A model generated the notes under the pieces. The model did no database searches, was not told the DNA's origin, and saw only the letters and a program-made list of their open reading frames with translations. This document shows positions 29,283 through 37,521 of a stretch of 64,000 nucleotides of DNA, piece by piece (positions within the stretch are counted from its first letter, which is position 1; each line of letters opens with the position of its first letter). The stretch is from Frankia sp. RB7 (GTDB lineage: Bacteria; Pseudomonadota; Alphaproteobacteria; Rhizobiales; Xanthobacteraceae), in assembly GCA_030403585.1 (NCBI GenBank), contig JAUEPE010000018.1, positions 1 through 64,000 of the forward strand. Direction: 5' to 3'. A program made the translations under genes and the position numbers.

Positions 29283-29294
29283 GGCTGATCAAAA

Positions 29295-29320
29295 TCCGGC
29301 CCGGGGTTTTCGGGGCCGGA
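29295..29320 (+). terminator. GC hairpin after lepA
   Basis: Arms tccggccc and gggccgga with a ten-base loop lie 13 bases after the lepA stop. No T-run follows, so it is a weak candidate. A second palindrome, cgatttt–tacg–aaaatcg, sits at 29385–29402. Confidence 0.4.
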
Positions 29321-29571
29321 CACCGCAAATCTCGAAAACAACCCCATGCACAGTAGCCGCCCCCTTGTCGGCATTGCGGTATTTCGATTTTTACGAAAAT
29401 CGTTTGACTCGTCGGGCAAAACAGGCACAAGATGCAACCATCGCGGCGTCTGTGACCCTGAGAACCTTGGCGGCCGTCAGCTACGGACGACTGGATCAGC
29501 GTCACCTTCCATATTGCGGCAAGGCGGTTTATATAACCAGACGATCTACGGCGCCTCTACCGGAAACCGTC

Positions 29572-29814
29572 ATGGCCGACATCACGGTACATCTCGACGA
29601 CGAGCTTTATGACAAGGCTTCGCGAGTTGCGCGACTGGACAATGTGAGCGTGAAAGAGCTCGTCGAGGACGTCATGCGCCGTCATCTGGACTATGTCGAG
29701 GTGGTGCAAGATTTTTCCAAAATGCCGCCGCTCTCGCTCGAGAACTACGAGCTTCATCGCGACGCAGACGAAACCGATGAAGACTACGCATTCAGGCGCT
29801 CACTTTTTCAGTGA
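29572..29814 (+). CDS. Antitoxin-like protein (ribbon-helix-helix type)
   Basis: An 80-residue protein starting at ATG 29572. The N-terminus TVHLDDELYDKASRVARLDNVSVKELVEDVMRRHL has the strand–helix–helix pattern of RHH/CopG antitoxins. The acidic C-terminus (ELHRDADETDEDYAFRRSLFQ) would bind the toxin. It stops seven bases before the broken toxin ORF at 29822, the normal order for a TA pair. The frame is open upstream to 29365, but that part is unlike coding sequence. It likely autoregulates. Confidence 0.65.
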   Translation: MADITVHLDDELYDKASRVARLDNVSVKELVEDVMRRHLDYVEVVQDFSKMPPLSLENYELHRDADETDEDYAFRRSLFQ

Positions 29815-29821
29815 GACCTGA

Positions 29822-30295
29822 ATGGGCCCGCCCTTCCGCCGCGGCGACATGGTCTGGTGTTACTTTCCTTTTGCTGAGGCCCCCGACACGCCCGCACGGA
29901 CACGACATGCGGCGATCATAATCGGCGCCTTTTCTGCCATCGATGCCTCAAGGACGTTGGGGCACCAGGTGCCGGCGTATGGGGCGCCGGTCGCAGTTTA
30001 CGCCTCGTCTCAAGAAGTTCGGCAACAATCTGCCGATCGGCATCATCCAGGTTCCATTGGACCGAGCGCGCCAGAACAAGAACAACTCCACGTTCTTCAT
30101 TGACACACGCGTCCGGGCATATCGATCCACAAGGACGACTTTCCCGACCTGGACGCGCCTGATCATGGCCTGATCACGTCCATAGATCCGGGACTGTTCA
30201 GACGCATCATGGAGGAGTTTACACGCGTCAACGAACGGGCAAGAGAGACCAAATCGTGGCTGTGGGACCACTTCGGCCGCGCTGAAGATGGATAG
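29822..30295 (+). pseudogene. Frameshifted PemK/MazF-like toxin
   Basis: Frame 0 from ATG 29822 begins GPPFRRGDMVWCYFPFAEAP and continues to AVYASSQ, typical of the start of PemK/MazF-like toxins. Homology-like sequence then moves to the +1 frame (KKFGNNLPIGIIQVPLDRARQ, NNSTFFIDTRVRAY) from about 30010 to 30115. It then returns to frame 0 (IHKDDFPDLDAPDHG, RRIMEEFTRVNERA) and ends at TAG 30293. Frame 0 has a TGA at 30101–30103 in the middle. Two compensating indels would restore a product of about 157 residues. Either the toxin is inactivated or there is an assembly error. Confidence 0.6.
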
Positions 30296-30471
30296 CTGAT
30301 CTCTCTCGCAATCTTGCGAAATCCATCGCCCAGACCGACGGGCGCAGAATCTGGTAGTCTCTTCGTTATCCCGATCCGATTGTGAGGATGAAGTTTGACG
30401 GGTTTCGCTTCGCTCTTCTCATCCAACCAGTTGGCACAATGTCATCGCGGCAGCGGCGCGGTCGGCAGGCG

Positions 30472-30768
30472 ATGACGGCCCATCAAACCATCCCCGTCAC
30501 GGTTGCGCTCATCGCCCGAATCCCAGCAGAGGGCGTCGCTGACTTCAGGGCTTATGAGGATGCGGTGCTGCCGCTCCTACCCGAGTTCAACGGACGTCTG
30601 GAGCGGCGGCTTCGGAACTCCGACGGCACGATCGAAATGCACATCGTCAGCTTCGCGTCGGAAGCGGACCTTCAAAACTATCGGAATGATCCTCGGCGAA
30701 CGGCGCAAGCTTGGCTGCTGGATAAATCAGCGGCGAAATTGGAATTGCTTCCGGTGGCGAACGTCTAA
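30472..30768 (+). CDS. Small dimeric alpha-beta-barrel-like protein (DUF1330-like)
   Basis: A 98-residue protein. VTVALIARIPAEGVADFRAYEDAVLPLLPEFNGRLERRL followed by EMHIVSFASEADLQNYRNDP fits the ferredoxin-like beta-alpha-beta pattern of DUF1330/ABM-type proteins. No active-site residues can be named. The frame is open to 30382 with possible starts at 30388 and 30439; the domain begins after ATG 30472. Functional call is not possible. Confidence 0.65.
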   Translation: MTAHQTIPVTVALIARIPAEGVADFRAYEDAVLPLLPEFNGRLERRLRNSDGTIEMHIVSFASEADLQNYRNDPRRTAQAWLLDKSAAKLELLPVANV

Positions 30769-31257
30769 AAGCGGAGGGTTTTGGTTGAGTCGATGCATGC
30801 CTAGGACGCCGTCCACCTCTCCCGCTTGAGGGCAGGGCGATCGCTTATGGCATTTTGCACGACCTGAGCGCGCACCTCGTCCTTCGAGACGACCGCGGAG
30901 CCTGTCATCGGGCCGCGCTTTGCGCGGACCCGGTGGCGGTCTCCTCAGGATGAGGCTAAGGCGCAGCGGTGCTCGTCAAAACTGCGGCCGCACACTCGGT
31001 CCTCATCCTGAGGGCCCGCCAACGGCGGGCGTCTCGAAGGATGGCCACAGGAAATCGCTCCCATATACGATCGCCTGCGCTTGCGGGGGGAGGTCGGCGC
31101 GAAGCGACGGGTGGGGGCCCTCTTCACATCGGGAGTGTCCATTGCGGAAGCACCCCCACCCCAGCCCTCCCCCGCAAGCGGGAGAGGGAGCATACCTACT
31201 TCGCGGCCTACACTCCGACCAAACCCCGCCCCGCTTTGACCTCCAACGCGACCGCCC
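30769..31257. repeat. Gene-free spacer with two inverted-repeat elements
   Basis: Nothing coding is supported in these 489 bases. The first element (30875–31044) has outer arms cctcgtccttcgagacg and cgtctcgaaggatgg and inner arms ctcctcaggatgag and cctcatcctgag. The second (31079–31190) has arms cttgcggggggaggtc / cctcccccgcaag and gggtgggggc / gcacccccaccc. Both look like common Bradyrhizobium intergenic palindromes. Confidence 0.75.
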
Positions 31258-31947
31258 TCACCCGATCGCGAAATCTGCCGCTACCTCCGCGTGGATGGCC
31301 GTCGTGTCGAACGTCTCGACCGACGTATCGGCGGCGCCCACCAGCATCGTGATCTCGGTGCAGCCGAGGATGATGCATTCCGCACCGCGGGCGACGAGCG
31401 CGGCCATCACGTCCTGATAGCGGCGGCGCGAGGGCTCGGCGACGATCCCAAGACACAGCTCGTCGTAGATGATGCGGTTCACATCAGCGCGCGCCTCAGT
31501 GGGAGGAACCAGGACATCGAGATCATGCGCGCGCAGACGATCGATGTAGAAATCTTCCTCCATGGTGAACTTCGTGCCGAGCAGCCCGACCCGCCGATAT
31601 CCCTTGGCCCGGATGCGTTGCGCCGTTGCGTCGCCGATGTGAATGAAGGGAATGGTCAGCTTCGAAATGATATCAGGCGCGAGCTTGTGCATCGTGTTCG
31701 TGCACAGCACGATCGCACCGGCGCCTGCTCTCTCGAGCCGCTCGGCCACCTCGGCAAGGCTCGTCGCCGCCTCGGCCCAGCGGCCGGCGTATTGCATCTC
31801 CTTGATCTCCTGGAAGTCGTAGGAGTACAGCAACAGCGGCGCCGAATGCAGCTTGCCCATGCGATCACGGACGCGCTCGTTGATGAGCTTGTAGTAGAGC
31901 GCGGTGCTCTCCCAGCTCATGCCGCCGATCAGGCCGATGGTTCGCAT
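31258..31947 (-). CDS. Aspartate/glutamate racemase family protein (YgeA-like)
   Basis: A 229-residue protein of the Asp/Glu racemase fold. The two catalytic cysteines are C82 in LCTNTMHK and C196 in LGCTEIT, as needed for two-base proton exchange. The N-terminus TIGLIGGMSWESTALYY is the family signature. Start ATG 31947 has AAAGG upstream; a GTG nine codons upstream is possible. E. coli YgeA in this family is a broad-specificity racemase. No D-amino-acid genes lie nearby. Confidence 0.9.
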   Translation of the reverse strand: MRTIGLIGGMSWESTALYYKLINERVRDRMGKLHSAPLLLYSYDFQEIKEMQYAGRWAEAATSLAEVAERLERAGAGAIVLCTNTMHKLAPDIISKLTIPFIHIGDATAQRIRAKGYRRVGLLGTKFTMEEDFYIDRLRAHDLDVLVPPTEARADVNRIIYDELCLGIVAEPSRRRYQDVMAALVARGAECIILGCTEITMLVGAADTSVETFDTTAIHAEVAADFAIG

Positions 31948-32164
31948 CCCGGTGCCTTTCGAAATCTGATTCACCCAGATCGTAGACGAAGAGATCGCAG
32001 CTCGCCATCACGATGCGCGACGAATGGTTGGATGCCGGCTGGATTTAGCCGGAGGCTTCGCGACCGCGGCATCACGCCTTCGCTACGAGGGGAATAACAA
32101 GTCTTCGATGCCAATCTGAATGTCAGAACCGCGCGTCGCGCGCGGAGGCTATTCGGAGGCATTC

Positions 32165-32410
32165 ATGATCACCTCGAAGCTGTTGGTGGCGCTCGCTCTC
32201 GTCTCGACAATCGGCGCCGTGTCGGCGCAATCCTTCCATCCGTCGGCGACCGGAAGGGAAACGACCACCAGACCGTGGACGGCCCCTATCGGCCACCGCC
32301 AGCCGCACGCCGCCGACGTTCCTGCAACGACCCTGGGACCGCTGGATTTCATCGACCAGGAAGATACCAACGTCGATCGCAAGATCAGCGGCATCTGTCG
32401 GGGCTGCTGA
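32165..32410 (+). CDS. Small secreted hypothetical protein
   Basis: An 81-residue product. The ATG at 32165 has GGAGG six bases upstream. Signal peptide at residues 1–22 (ITSKLLVALALVSTIGAVSAQ). The mature part is polar, with two cysteines in the last four residues. No family recognised. The frame is open 45 bases upstream, but the ribosome-binding site decides the start. Confidence 0.65.
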   Translation: MITSKLLVALALVSTIGAVSAQSFHPSATGRETTTRPWTAPIGHRQPHAADVPATTLGPLDFIDQEDTNVDRKISGICRGC

Positions 32411-32521
32411 TTGGAGCGCTTCGGCAAGGTTTTCGCCAGCTGAAGCGCCTATTCTCGTAAAAGTTGCTTCCATGGAACTTTATCCTTCCGCGCGAGTTGT
32501 GGTTCATGAAAGCGGGGCGAA

Positions 32522-32683
32522 ATGTACATCCTGACAGAGAAGATCGATCTACCCCGACGCCTCCAGATATTTGACGATCATGTCGCCGAGGATGCCGCGC
32601 AAGAGAAGCGGGAGAACGACGATCGCTGGCGGAACAAGATCCTGGATGCCATGGCTGCGATCGTACGTAGTGCCCGCAAGTGA
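32522..32683 (+). CDS. Possible 53-residue hypothetical protein
   Basis: ATG 32522 to TGA 32683 encodes a charged, helical peptide (LPRRLQIFDDHVAEDAAQEKRENDDRWRNKILDAMAAIV). A GGGG sequence is six to nine bases upstream. No family is known. It may be spurious; support is an RBS-like sequence and a plausible amphipathic helix. Confidence 0.35.
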   Translation: MYILTEKIDLPRRLQIFDDHVAEDAAQEKRENDDRWRNKILDAMAAIVRSARK

Positions 32684-32947
32684 GAGCAAGTCGCTCAAGT
32701 CGACGGCCCGTTTCACTGGCTCGAGCGACTTTGAGTGGATGTGGCGGCCGTGAGACGTGCTTCGGCACGCTTGTCGGAACGCTTGCCAGCCCCCGTGCGC
32801 CGAATTAGCTCGCTATCCATTCGCAAAGAGCGCACCAGTGGTTGCGGTGATGAAGCCCATCGGTCGAGCGATCATTCTCAACTTTGATCAATCCATTTAA
32901 CGTCGCTGGCGGCCAATCTGCCCGCCGGGCGGCGAGCGAGGCTATCC
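32684..32947. other. Gene-poor, AT-richer spacer
   Basis: I see no supported gene or strong repeat in these 264 bases. The composition is lower in G+C than in the core genes. It contains the upstream region of the receiver–HWE kinase gene. Confidence 0.4.
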
Positions 32948-34138
32948 GTGTCAACAGATTCAACTCCTGTGCCGAACGTCCTGGTCGTTGAAGACGAGAT
33001 GATTTTACGGATGCGCGCAGTCGACATCGTTGAAGATGCGGGGTTCAATCCAGTCGAAGCCGTCAATGCCGATCAGGCAATTGCAATTCTCGAGGCCCGA
33101 TCAGACATTTCCCTGCTGTTCACCGATATTCAAATGCCGGGCAGCATCGATGGCTTGAAACTCGCCCACGCGGTCCATGACCGTTGGCCCTCCATCAAGA
33201 TCATTCTGGTATCCGGTCAGGTGAGACCCTCGGACAAGGAAACACCGACGGACAGTCGTTTCTTTGGCAAGCCGCTGGGTGTCGAACAAATGATTACCGA
33301 ATTGCAGGACATGGTGGGCGCGGGCGCATTGAGGATCGTTCCTGACACGACCATATTGCCGGCGGACGTGACGCCCGCGAGCAGTGGATCGAATGCCGGA
33401 TCGCCGCGCTCGGCGCAGGAAGTCGTATTGTCGGCAGAGAACAGCAGCCTGCGCCTGTTGCTGGAGCAGGCCGGCATTGATGCCGAGGCGTTGCTGGTTC
33501 AAGCCGGGATCGACGCCAAAGAGCGTGAGGCCGCCGACAAGTTGCAGAGGCTTATCCTTGGTGAACTGCATCATCGTATCAAGAATACTCTTGCCACCGT
33601 GAGCGCCATCGCTTCCCAGAGCTTTCGTGCGGCGCCGAGTGTTGAGGCCGGGCAAAAGGCGATGGAGGGGCGACTTGGCGCATTGGGCCGAGCCCACGAT
33701 GTTCTCATGCAGGTCCGCTGGGCAAGCACAAGCCTTACCCATACCTTGAGCAGCGCCACCGAACCCTATGACAGTCAAGGGAGCAGGCGCTTCCACTTCA
33801 ACGGGCCGGATCTCAGGATTACCTCAGGCGCGGTCATCGCGCTCGCGATGACTTTCAATGAACTTTGTACGAACACGACAAAATTCGGGGCACTTTCTGT
33901 TCCTGCAGGACGCGTCGAAGTCGCATGGACGATCGATGACCCTACCCAGCGGCTTCACCTTTCCTGGACTGAAAGTGGCGGGCCGCCGGTTCAGCCGCCG
34001 ACACGGTTGAGTTTCGGTACCCGCATGATGAGGTCTCTCGGGCAACAATTGAACGGTCAGGTGCAGCTCGCCTACGAACCCGGTGGTTTTATCTACAGGT
34101 TGGATGTGCCGCTGAGCGCAGTTGCGGCCGCCGCGTGA
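32948..34138 (+). CDS. Receiver–HWE histidine kinase hybrid
   Basis: A 396-residue cytosolic protein starting at GTG 32948. Residues 8–125 are a receiver with acidic pair near 15–17 and D60 (LLFTDIQMPG). After a linker, H209 lies in LGELHHRIKNTLATVSAIA, the HWE/HisKA_2 phosphorylation box. The N-box is MTFNELCTNTTKFGAL and the W-x-E motif is LSWTESGGPP, both HWE marks. There is no DNA-binding or membrane segment. Bacteriophytochrome and stress circuits in Rhizobiales use such kinases. The input is presumably phosphorylation of D60. Base composition is lower in G+C than the flanks. Confidence 0.88.
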   Translation: MSTDSTPVPNVLVVEDEMILRMRAVDIVEDAGFNPVEAVNADQAIAILEARSDISLLFTDIQMPGSIDGLKLAHAVHDRWPSIKIILVSGQVRPSDKETPTDSRFFGKPLGVEQMITELQDMVGAGALRIVPDTTILPADVTPASSGSNAGSPRSAQEVVLSAENSSLRLLLEQAGIDAEALLVQAGIDAKEREAADKLQRLILGELHHRIKNTLATVSAIASQSFRAAPSVEAGQKAMEGRLGALGRAHDVLMQVRWASTSLTHTLSSATEPYDSQGSRRFHFNGPDLRITSGAVIALAMTFNELCTNTTKFGALSVPAGRVEVAWTIDDPTQRLHLSWTESGGPPVQPPTRLSFGTRMMRSLGQQLNGQVQLAYEPGGFIYRLDVPLSAVAAAA

Positions 34139-34326
34139 AAATTGTCATCTTCCGTTCGTGACCCCAAGGCGACATCGTCACTAACGCTCGCAGACGTTCG
34201 GCTTTTGATTATTGGCAGGCCTCGTTGCTCGATCCAATTTTAGCATTCGGTTGGATCCTTGGTTGACGCATCTGGAGCATCATTCGACGCGATCACGGCG
34301 AGCAGAGCCGATCCGAGGACGAGAAC

Positions 34327-34494
34327 ATGCCAGACTGGCTTCTTGTACCGATCTGTCTGGTCGCCCTGCTGGGGTTCATTGGCTATGGCTTTTACCAGGG
34401 AACGAAGGTTGCGCCGGATCGCAACAATACGAACTTTGGACCCGGCCAGAATGACAGCTGGCCGGGCGGCTCCGACGGTCATTCCGGAAGCTAG
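34327..34494 (+). CDS. Small single-pass membrane protein, 55 residues
   Basis: ATG 34327 to TAG 34494, with GAGG ten bases upstream. The product has one transmembrane helix near the N-terminus (LLVPICLVALLGFIGYGFY), then a short Gly/Asn/Ser-rich tail (NFGPGQNDSWPGGSDGHSG). It falls below the usual 60-residue cut-off. No family recognised. Its membrane helix and RBS make it more credible than chance ORFs here. Confidence 0.5.
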   Translation: MPDWLLVPICLVALLGFIGYGFYQGTKVAPDRNNTNFGPGQNDSWPGGSDGHSGS

Positions 34495-34622
34495 GGGCCT
34501 GATGGGATAAGATTCCATGCGAGAGGAAAACACGCCGACCGCCCTCATATCTTCGTATGAGACGCAGTACAGGCATTACTCGCCGATCGGGACATGCCCG
34601 ACGCTCGCGACGTCCGGATGAT

Positions 34623-35585
34623 TCAGACCGGTCCCGTCTTGCCGCGGATGGCCATCGACCGCTTCATGACTTCTCGGGCATCGGCGTAGCGTCCCTGATC
34701 CTTGTAGAGACCGGCCAGGTTGTCCAGGACATCGGCGAGATCCGGATGGTTCGGACCGAGCGTCTTCTCCATGGTGGCCACCGACTGCTTGAACAGCCGT
34801 TCGGCATCGGCGTTGCGTCCCTGACGCGCGTAGAGCGCGGCCAGATTGTTCAACGCCTGCGCGACGTCGGGATGATCGGGTCCGTACGCCTTCGTGGTCA
34901 CCGCCATAGCTCGCTTGAGCAGCCGCTCAGCATCGGCATAGCGGTGGCGGTTGATGTAGGCGTCGGCAAGGTTGCTCATCAGCACCGTGGCTTCGGGATC
35001 ATCGGGGCCGTTGGCCTTCTCGAGCACGGCGAGCCCGCGTTTGAACAGCGGTACGGCTTGGTCGTAGCGACCCTGACCGCTGTAGACGGCAGCGAGGTTG
35101 CTCAACGGCAGCACGATCGACGGATCGTCGAGACCGACCGTTTTCTCGTCAATGGCGATGGACCGCTTGAGAAGCGGCTCTGCGTCCGCGTAACGCCCTT
35201 CCGCGCGGTAGAGGTCGCCCAGATTGTTCAGCACCATCGCGACCTCAGGATGATTCGCACCGAGCGTCCTCTCCCTGATGGCAAGCGCGCGCTTGTACAG
35301 CAGCTCGGCCACCGGGTATTGACCGAGATTGTAGTGGATCGTGCCCAGATCGTTCAGCGGCATCGCGACGTTGTCGTCGTCGGGGCCGAACTCCTTCTCG
35401 CGCAAGGCCAGAGCCTTCTGGGCCAGTGGCAGCGCTTCGGTGTACTTGCCGGCCCGATAAAGCTCTTTCATCTGCAGGGTGAGCGTGCCCGCCTCATCCT
35501 CTGCCGCATGGGACGGCGCCCCGAGCGACAAGCCCAGCGCGAGCGCGGCAACCGCAATACGGATCGATGCCTTCAGGGCCTTCAT
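34623..35585 (-). CDS. Secreted tetratricopeptide-repeat protein
   Basis: A 320-residue exported protein. ATG 35585 has GGAA upstream. The signal peptide is about 27 residues (KALKASIRIAVAALALGLSLGAPSHAA). It is followed by about six 42-residue TPRs of the same type as in the CHAT protein at 17999–20593 (EPLLKRSIAIDEKTVG, LFKRGLAVLEKANG and others), but it stops before any CHAT domain. Probably a periplasmic scaffold. It diverges from the hydrolase gene. Confidence 0.88.
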   Translation of the reverse strand: MKALKASIRIAVAALALGLSLGAPSHAAEDEAGTLTLQMKELYRAGKYTEALPLAQKALALREKEFGPDDDNVAMPLNDLGTIHYNLGQYPVAELLYKRALAIRERTLGANHPEVAMVLNNLGDLYRAEGRYADAEPLLKRSIAIDEKTVGLDDPSIVLPLSNLAAVYSGQGRYDQAVPLFKRGLAVLEKANGPDDPEATVLMSNLADAYINRHRYADAERLLKRAMAVTTKAYGPDHPDVAQALNNLAALYARQGRNADAERLFKQSVATMEKTLGPNHPDLADVLDNLAGLYKDQGRYADAREVMKRSMAIRGKTGPV

Positions 35586-35751
35586 CGCGCGTTCCTTCGT
35601 CGCGGTTGTCTGGGACTTACGCTTTTGGTGCGTCTGGAGGCCGGGCAGGTTCAATGCGGGCGCGGGCGGGGGCCAACGGCTGCGGCCGGATGCAACACAG
35701 TCCGGCCATGTTAATCCTTTAGGTCAACGCCACATTTTTGGAGCGGCAGCG

Positions 35752-36735
35752 ATGCGCCGGCTGTCTTGGTTTTGCCTCGCCTTGTTCTTTTGCTTCGCGA
35801 CGTCCGCGCAAGCGGCGGGCATTCAGCTTCTGGACGCCGACCCGACCTTGGCAGGCGCCATCTGGTACCCCTGCGCGGCGGAGCCGCAGCAGGTCGCCCT
35901 CGGCAGGCTGACGATGAATTTCATCGACGCCTTGCAGGGCGTGAAGGACTGTCCCGTCTCCGGGAGCAAGCTGCCGCTCGTTATCATCGCGCACGGCCGC
36001 GGCGGCTGGTTTGGCGGACATGACGACACCGCGCAGGCTCTCGCCGATGCCGGCTTTGTCGTCGCCGCCATCAATTATCGCGGCGACAACGGCGCCGACC
36101 GTTCGCAGAGCGAAAGCCTGTACAACATCACAACACGCCCGGCCGATACGATCCGCCTGCTGAACTTCATGCTTAACGACTGGCGCGATCGCGCGGTGAT
36201 CGATCCCGACAAGATCGGCTTCTTTGGCTTTTCCGCCGGCGCCTATACCGGTTTGATTTTGGCGGGCGCCAACCCAGACTTTCAGAAAATCGCGCCGTTC
36301 TGCACCGAGAGCAACAAGTCGCTGGGGTGCGAACAATTTCGCAATGGCGACATTCCGCCCGAGCCGCCACACGACTCACGCATTCGCGCCGCGGTTCTCG
36401 CCGACACGGCCCTGAACTTCATGTTCTCTCCGGAGCGACTGGCCGGCGTTCGAATTCCCCTGCAAATCTGGCGATCGAAATCGGGCGGCGGCGGCGTCGA
36501 TCCCAGGGACGTGGTGCTGACGGCAAGCGGCCTGCCGGGCAAGCCCGCGGTTCATGTCGTCCCGGCTGGTCACTTTGCCTTCCTGTCGCCGTGCACAGCG
36601 AAATTCGCCGCTGAACTGCCGCGGCTTTGCATCGATCCGGCGGGGTTCGACAGAACGGCGTTTCATCAGGAGTTCAACGCAGGCATCGTGAGTTTCCTTC
36701 GCGAGACTCTCGCTCTCGAAGGCGGCAGGCGCTGA
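35752..36735 (+). CDS. Secreted alpha/beta hydrolase (dienelactone-hydrolase-like)
   Basis: A 327-residue protein. ATG 35752 follows a GGAG; a signal peptide (RRLSWFCLALFFCFATSAQAAG) comes first. LPLVIIAHGRGGWFGGHDDTAQALADAGFVVAAINYRGD has the oxyanion-hole region. The nucleophile Ser161 is in FGFSAGAYTG (GxSxG). A catalytic histidine is likely in PAGHFAFL near residue 278. Substrate unknown; the closest fold class is predicted dienelactone hydrolase or PAF-acetylhydrolase-like. Confidence 0.85.
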   Translation: MRRLSWFCLALFFCFATSAQAAGIQLLDADPTLAGAIWYPCAAEPQQVALGRLTMNFIDALQGVKDCPVSGSKLPLVIIAHGRGGWFGGHDDTAQALADAGFVVAAINYRGDNGADRSQSESLYNITTRPADTIRLLNFMLNDWRDRAVIDPDKIGFFGFSAGAYTGLILAGANPDFQKIAPFCTESNKSLGCEQFRNGDIPPEPPHDSRIRAAVLADTALNFMFSPERLAGVRIPLQIWRSKSGGGGVDPRDVVLTASGLPGKPAVHVVPAGHFAFLSPCTAKFAAELPRLCIDPAGFDRTAFHQEFNAGIVSFLRETLALEGGRR

Positions 36736-36827
36736 ACCGAAAGCGCTAAAAGCGAGCCATAGCGGTCAAACGAACTCGGCGATAAAAGCGCTGACGAGAC
36801 ACCGGACACAAACCGTTGGATATATCC

Positions 36828-37514
36828 ATGGCTTTCTGGATTGCAGGCGCGGCTGGATTGGTGATCGCCTATCTGCTCGGCTCGATCCCTTCGGGCTATC
36901 TGGCGGGGAAGCTGCTTCGAGGCATCGACATTCGGGAGCACGGCTCCAGGTCCACCGGCGCCACGAATGTGTTGCGGATCCTCGGCAAATGGCCTGCGCT
37001 GGCCGTGCTGATCGCTGATGTGCTGAAGGGCGTGGCAGCGATCTTCGTTGCGCACTGGTTTTGCCCTTGGCTTTATGCGGCGCTATCCCCGACGCCGCCG
37101 ACGGCGTCCGATCTGCAAGTCTGGGTGCCATGGGCGGTGTGCCTCGCCGGAATTGCCGCGCTGCTGGGCCACGGCCGCTCGATCTGGCTGAACTTTACGG
37201 GCGGCAAATCGGCTGCGACCGGGCTCGGTGTGCTGCTGGCGATGTCGTGGCCGGTGGGGCTGGGCACGGCGGCAGTCTTCGGCGCCGTGCTGGCAATCTC
37301 CCGGATCGTTTCGCTCAGCTCGATGCTCGCGGCGATGACGGCTATTATCCTCGTCTGCGGCTTCGCGCACCCCCTGCCGTATCGGCTGCTGGTGGTCGCA
37401 GGCGGCCTCTACGTGATCATCCGCCATCGCGCCAACATTCAACGGCTGCTCGCAGGCACGGAGCCGCGGCTGGGCCAAAGTAGCCCGGACGTGAGAGCGG
37501 AAGCGCAGGTTTGA
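36828..37514 (+). CDS. plsY: Glycerol-3-phosphate acyltransferase PlsY
   Basis: A 228-residue membrane protein with five or so helices that transfers acyl from acyl-phosphate to glycerol 3-phosphate, the first step of phospholipid synthesis. GSIPSGYLAGKLLRGIDIREHGSRSTGATNVLR and GHGRSIWLNFTGGKSAATGLGVLL are the family motifs. Start ATG 36828; an in-frame TTG lies 12 bases upstream. No plsX lies nearby, as is common. Confidence 0.96.
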   Translation: MAFWIAGAAGLVIAYLLGSIPSGYLAGKLLRGIDIREHGSRSTGATNVLRILGKWPALAVLIADVLKGVAAIFVAHWFCPWLYAALSPTPPTASDLQVWVPWAVCLAGIAALLGHGRSIWLNFTGGKSAATGLGVLLAMSWPVGLGTAAVFGAVLAISRIVSLSSMLAAMTAIILVCGFAHPLPYRLLVVAGGLYVIIRHRANIQRLLAGTEPRLGQSSPDVRAEAQV

Positions 37515-37521
37515 TGCGGGA

